A stretch of DNA of 64,000 nucleotides, from positions 43,971 to 107,970 of the forward strand of contig CAKKRE010000007.1 in NCBI GenBank assembly GCA_919902505.1, read 5' to 3'. The position numbers were made by a program, and so were the translations under genes. Of the stretch, positions 61,048-64,000 are shown piece after piece; position 1 is the stretch's first letter; every line of letters begins with the position of its first letter. The notes beneath the pieces were generated by a model that had not been told where the DNA came from, did no database searches, and saw only the letters and a list, made by a program, of their open reading frames with translations. Source of the stretch: Nitrospiraceae bacterium (lineage in GTDB: Bacteria > Nitrospirota > Nitrospiria > Nitrospirales > Nitrospiraceae).

Positions 61048-61163
61048 CCTGGCTCGCCGATCACTGGGGCTGGACGGCCTCGTTACTGTTGGCGGCGCTC
61101 ATCGCCCTCTGCGGCGGCATCATGTGGATGAAGGTCGATGCGAGCGTGGGGTTGAAGGAGTGA
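61048..61163 (+). pseudogene. MFS transporter 3'-end fragment, copy D
   Basis: CCTGGCTCGCCGATCACTGGGGCTGGACGGCCTCGTTACTGTTGGCGGCGCTCATCGCCCTCTGCGGCGGCATCATGTGGATGAAGGTCGATGCGAGCGTGGGGTTGAAGGAGTGA. Confidence 0.93.
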
Positions 61164-61215
61164 GGCCGTAGTGTGAATTCTTGACCGAGCGCAATTACAC
61201 AAGCGTTCGGCGCGG

Positions 61216-61695
61216 TCATTGAAATTCCTCTCGAACCCTCGCGGCCATCGACGCGACGCGTGCGACGTCAACACTCATGACGATGTCGACTGAGTCCAAG
61301 GTCTCGATCGGAAACCACTCCGCCTCCAACGCATCACCGGCCGCCTGTGGGACGCCTGAAATCCACTCGCATAATACGGCGATCAACACATAATGGGTCA
61401 CCAACTGTCCATTCGCGTTCCGATGGAAGGCGTCGACCGCCGTGAACACGTGCAGCGGACGCACGACGAGACCGGTTTCTTCCGCCACCTCCCGTGCCGC
61501 GGCAGCCTGGATCGGTTCTCCCGGCTCGATCTTGCCACCGGGAAAGCCCCACTTCCCCGCGTCCGGCTGATTCGCGCGGCGGACGAGTAGAACCTCGCCG
61601 CCTCGGAGCACCACGCCGATCGCCGCGCAAACCGGCGTGACGGTCATGGCCGGCAGCGAGCCTTTTTGTGCCTTCGTCTTGCCATGGTGACTCAT
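61216..61695 (-). CDS. NUDIX hydrolase (MutT-like)
   Basis: NUDIX box GGKIEPGEPIQAAAAREVAEETGL; start 61695 within the ORF open to 61914. Confidence 0.92.
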   Translation of the reverse strand: MSHHGKTKAQKGSLPAMTVTPVCAAIGVVLRGGEVLLVRRANQPDAGKWGFPGGKIEPGEPIQAAAAREVAEETGLVVRPLHVFTAVDAFHRNANGQLVTHYVLIAVLCEWISGVPQAAGDALEAEWFPIETLDSVDIVMSVDVARVASMAARVREEFQ

Positions 61696-62082
61696 GTGAT
61701 GATTCCTCCAATCCGACCTGTGCTGGGCCGCGTCCGTGTCGCATCCTTGTCGGGCATGCAGTAGATAAAGGATGGGGCCGGGTCGTTTTCGAAAACTCTT
61801 CAGACCTTCCACCCTCCATAAATCCCCCGGGACACCGGACTGAAATACGGCGCCGGGACCATCGACGTCTCCCTTACTCCGGTGGGAAGCGAAGTTGGCA
61901 GCCGGAAAGTGCAAGGGGCAGCACCCAGGCTAGGCAGTCTACCTCACACTGTCAAGCAGGCCCACATGGGATGCTCACCGACCGGCGCCGGTCTTCGAAG
62001 CGGCGGCGATGGCGTGAGTGACCAAAAGTACGTTGAGCGGTTGACCGGCCTCACGAAGAGCCATGCGATCAGGTTGTCGTGC

Positions 62083-62120
62083 GTGATGTGGGTGAAGATC
62101 GATGCGAGGGTGAGGGGTTG
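62083..62120 (+). pseudogene. MFS transporter 3'-end remnant, copy E
   Basis: GTGATGTGGGTGAAGATCGATGCGAGGGTGAGGGGTTG versus copy B GTGATGTGGGTAAAGATCGATGCGAGCGAGGGGTTG. Confidence 0.7.
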
Positions 62121-62128
62121 CGCCATCT

Positions 62129-64000
62129 TCACCCCGGTCCAGGATACAAACTTGCTCCGCGATCCCCATAGGTTTCGTAGACGTGCTCAAACACTGCGGA
62201 GCATTTCTGTTGATACAAGTCAGGGGTGTACGCACGCGGAAGGCCCTGGTCTAGAAGATCCTCGATAGTGAGTTTGATCTGCGAGCGGGCCGAGGCCTTC
62301 TGACGCCAATTCAGCACCAGAAGTTGCTTTAATTTCTGCAGCATGTCCCGGGCGACCTTCTTTACATCAGTCCGTTCCTCTGCAGACAGATCCGGTGCCG
62401 GGCGCGTCAGAATATCGAAGACCACGAGTTCCTCTTCGGAGAGGCGCTCTCTGACGTGCCGTTCCTGTTCGTCGTTTAAACTACGACTAAGCGCGAGGAG
62501 TTCCTTGAACAGTTCGTCGATGTTCCGGCTACCCGCGTTATAGGATTCAATCAGCTCTTCAAACTTGGTGAGATAGTCAGTTCTGGTCCGGTTCAGACGG
62601 ACGAGTTTGTCCAGGTGAGCACGGATTGCCGCCTTAAGTTGCTCCAGATCGATATTCTTGGTCTTGGACTTCCCAAAGCGCTTGGCCAAAGCCTCGAAGT
62701 CGATCTTCGTCAGATCGATCACGCTATGACCAGATTTTCCTTGTGGGATGTGAAACCCATCCGCGGCCACAGATGCATCCAGAATCTGATTCAGGTCGGC
62801 CATCACGACTGAGATGTCTGCCGGTCCCTCGCCCGTTCGTTCACGGATGGTCTCGGCTATGGTCGTCAGGCAGGCGACGCGCGAGGCAAACTCCAGCACG
62901 GAGGGGTCCGGCTTCACAGCTTGGAAGAGGGTCCGCACCAAACTTTCCTGCCCGAGAAAGTCCTTGCGAAGGGGGTCCGGAGAAATCAGGCATTCGACCG
63001 CTTCAGCAATCTTCGTCAGCCGGTCGAGAGTTCCTGCAGGTGTCTGTTCAATCTCCAGTAAACCAACTCCATGCGCACGGCAGAAGGCTTCTGCCCCCGC
63101 GATCGCTTGGCGAAGACCTTCCACGAGCTTCTGCTTGTCCCGGATGGGCTGCTCCCCACCACGGCCTTTGGCATAGATCGCCAGAGCCTTCTCCAACGAG
63201 GCAAAGACGTTCGCGTAGTCCACGATGAGGCCGCTATGCTTGCCGGGGAATACGCGGTTGGCTCGCGCGATGGTCTGCATCAGCGTGTGGTTCCGCATGG
63301 GCTTATCCAGATAAATCGTTGAGCAGCTTGGCGCATCGAAACCGGTCAGCCACATAGCGCAGACGAAAACGAGGCGCAGCGGGTCGTTCGCCTCCTTGAA
63401 CTTCTCGTCCAGCGCCTCATCATTCATCCGCTTCCGGTGGGGCGCGATGTCGAGACCCTGCTTCTTCATCTGCTCGATCTCATTTTGAGCAGGCGAGACG
63501 ATCAGCGCCATATCGGTCGTCCGAATCACATCCAGCCGTGCCTTGAGTTCCCGGATGCGATCAGGATAGCCGGCCTTCGCCCCGTAGGTCATGAGCCTGG
63601 CCAATTCCTGCTCGACACGTTGCTCTTCGACCTTCCAGTGCACCCGTACCTTGTCGTGCATCCGCAAGGCTGTGGCCTTATCGATGGAAATAACCATTGC
63701 CTTACCCTGGAAGCCACGCCCGAGGAAATGTTGCACGATATCCTTGGCAATGGTCTCAAGCCGTTCATCGCGGGTCAGTAGTTGATATTGCCGCCCCAGC
63801 TCACGTTCCAATCGTTTCTCTTGGTCATCATCCAAGCCGGCGGCTTCGATCAAGTTGTAGATATCGTCGTTGAGATTCGGATTCTCCAATCGGAGTTCCG
63901 GCGTCCGGTTTTCATAGAAGAGCGGGACCGTCGCGCCGTCTTCAACCGACTGCTGGAAGTCATAGATGGAGACATAGTCGCCGAACACCTCGCGGGTCCG
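62129..64000 (-). CDS. hsdR: Type I restriction enzyme R subunit, partial (5' end beyond window)
   Basis: [52 protein letters not shown] helicase motifs; HsdR C-terminal region; ORF open at right edge. Confidence 0.92.
   Translation of the reverse strand, partial: RTREVFGDYVSIYDFQQSVEDGATVPLFYENRTPELRLENPNLNDDIYNLIEAAGLDDDQEKRLERELGRQYQLLTRDERLETIAKDIVQHFLGRGFQGKAMVISIDKATALRMHDKVRVHWKVEEQRVEQELARLMTYGAKAGYPDRIRELKARLDVIRTTDMALIVSPAQNEIEQMKKQGLDIAPHRKRMNDEALDEKFKEANDPLRLVFVCAMWLTGFDAPSCSTIYLDKPMRNHTLMQTIARANRVFPGKHSGLIVDYANVFASLEKALAIYAKGRGGEQPIRDKQKLVEGLRQAIAGAEAFCRAHGVGLLEIEQTPAGTLDRLTKIAEAVECLISPDPLRKDFLGQESLVRTLFQAVKPDPSVLEFASRVACLTTIAETIRERTGEGPADISVVMADLNQILDASVAADGFHIPQGKSGHSVIDLTKIDFEALAKRFGKSKTKNIDLEQLKAAIRAHLDKLVRLNRTRTDYLTKFEELIESYNAGSRNIDELFKELLALSRSLNDEQERHVRERLSEEELVVFDILTRPAPDLSAEERTDVKKVARDMLQKLKQLLVLNWRQKASARSQIKLTIEDLLDQGLPRAYTPDLYQQKCSAVFEHVYETYGDRGASLYPGPG

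Noticed and set aside
57397-62082. Integron cassette array
   Set aside because: No integrase and no attC-like sites; the shared unit is a gene 3' fragment with coding homology.
57397-62082. IS-mediated composite transposon
   Set aside because: No transposase ORF or IS-like terminal inverted repeats recognised around the modules.

Overview
This 64 kb window is high-GC and almost fully coding. Gene content suggests a Nitrospira-like bacterium, but that assignment is an inference. From 1 to about 57.4 kb it is mostly core genome: rsmD (partial), radC, an EF-G-like GTPase, an HtrA protease, plsY/pgsA, an LPS/Kdo block with pyrG (rfaE1-kdsB-pyrG-kdsA-kdsD), lepA-lepB and bioA. It continues with a long pyrimidine operon (pyrR-pyrB-pyrC-DUF4149-carA-sppA-M48-carB-greA), transketolase, a Crp/Fnr regulator and copper nitrite reductase neighbourhood, sthA, a GGDEF/EAL regulator, rtcB-archease, sdhB, an M24 peptidase, an AsmA-like protein and an MFS transporter. 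From about 57.4 kb to the right edge is an accessory region. In it the 3' end of the MFS gene recurs as same-strand fragments (58.50-58.63, 59.38-59.57, 61.05-61.16, and a short remnant at 62.08 kb). These fragments are interleaved with small toxin-antitoxin-type modules (DUF5615/DUF433, a MazE/MazF remnant, RHH/MazF, BrnA with truncated BrnT, nuclease-like/DUF2283), a NUDIX gene, and then a type I restriction HsdR gene. The two most interesting observations are (i) this gene-tail-flanked cassette array and (ii) a PyrR-binding-loop/antiterminator/terminator leader upstream of pyrR that also encodes a 33-codon leader ORF running through the terminator and stopping on the pyrR start codon. No tRNA, rRNA, CRISPR array, transposase or integrase was recognised.
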